A stretch of 33,808 nt of DNA from assembly GCA_937923145.1 (NCBI GenBank), contig CALAJT010000032.1:1-33808 (forward strand), read 5' to 3'. Source of the DNA: an uncultured Rubritalea sp. GTDB lineage: Bacteria > Verrucomicrobiota > Verrucomicrobiia > Verrucomicrobiales > Akkermansiaceae. Shown here piece after piece: positions 33,692 to 33,808 of the stretch (within the stretch, counting starts at the first letter, position 1; the number at the start of each line of letters is the position of its first letter). The position numbers were made by a program, and so were the translations under genes. Below the pieces are notes generated by a model. The model was given only the letters and a program-made list of their open reading frames with translations, was not told where the DNA came from and made no database searches.

Positions 33692-33808
33692 TTATTTCAT
33701 GCTCGTAAAGGCTAGCCATGCTTCTCCGTAAGATTCTACTTTTAGAATTCCCTTCCACAAGCACTCTGGTCCTGGTGGTGGATCATGTTTACGATTTAAA
33801 TAGCCTCC
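33692..33808 (-). CDS. C-terminal fragment of a DDE transposase (IS4-like), runs off right edge
   Basis: An open minus-strand frame enters from the right edge and ends at TAA 33692. The 38 visible residues read GGYLNRKHDPPPGPECLWKG, then ILKVESYGEAWLAFTSMK. This matches the usual C-terminal pattern of IS4-type transposases (G-G-[FY]-L-x-R-K-x-D-x-x-P-G-x-x-x-x-W-x-G). The catalytic part lies outside the window, so intactness and exact family cannot be judged. The insertion sequence would end between here and gltB; no clear terminal inverted repeat was identified. Confidence 0.6.
   Translation of the reverse strand, partial: GGYLNRKHDPPPGPECLWKGILKVESYGEAWLAFTSMK

Noticed and set aside
1..33808. 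CRISPR arrays, complete insertion sequences, complete tRNA or rRNA genes
   Set aside because: None was seen: no regularly spaced 25-40 bp repeats, no full transposase gene, and no complete tRNA cloverleaf or rRNA segment.

Overview
The window looks like part of a chromosome of a Verrucomicrobiota bacterium, probably Verrucomicrobiales. Three clues point this way: three consecutive prepilin-like proteins resembling the Verru_Chthon cassette set, a Chlamydia-like (class Ic type) ribonucleotide reductase, and an arylsulfatase. TGA is an ordinary stop in several genes, so the standard code applies. This placement is inference from protein resemblance; no rRNA is present in the window.

Layout. 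1-2340: a leftward promoter near the left edge, a YihY/BrkB membrane-protein gene broken by one in-frame TGA, then four very small lipoprotein-like genes on the minus strand with their own terminators. 2500-7960: housekeeping genes (asd, ispA, an FmdB-type zinc ribbon, a stand-alone coaC, uppP) and three poorly characterised small genes; a period-10 intergenic repeat sits after ispA. 7995-12031: tesA-like esterase divergent from a ybbA-ybbP ABC exporter pair, the same arrangement as in E. coli. 12036-13672: LysR regulator divergent from a small ferredoxin, then a small gene translationally coupled to the decayed C-terminal end of a nucleotidyltransferase-like gene.

13719-16606 is an AT-rich three-gene accessory operon: an adenine-specific DNA methylase, a DUF262 (ParB-like fold) protein without the usual HNH nuclease, and a small HEPN-type protein with an RX4H motif. 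It sits directly against the truncated gene and looks like a horizontally acquired defence or toxin-type module.

16755-21237 is nrdB-nrdA. NrdB has Leu where the radical tyrosine normally lies and Glu at the first metal-ligand position, as in class Ic. NrdA stops at a TGA that falls where the first Cys of its C-terminal redox pair should be; reading through gives TGA-Glu-Ser-Cys-Glu-TAA, and a perfect 8-bp hairpin with a GUU loop lies 23 nt after the TGA. That fits a bacterial selenocysteine insertion site, and is the most unexpected signal here.

21749-33808: ispH, queE, the three prepilin genes, a His/Asn-rich lipoprotein, an arylsulfatase, a roughly 490-bp non-coding stretch, gltB, and the C-terminal end of a transposase running off the right edge.
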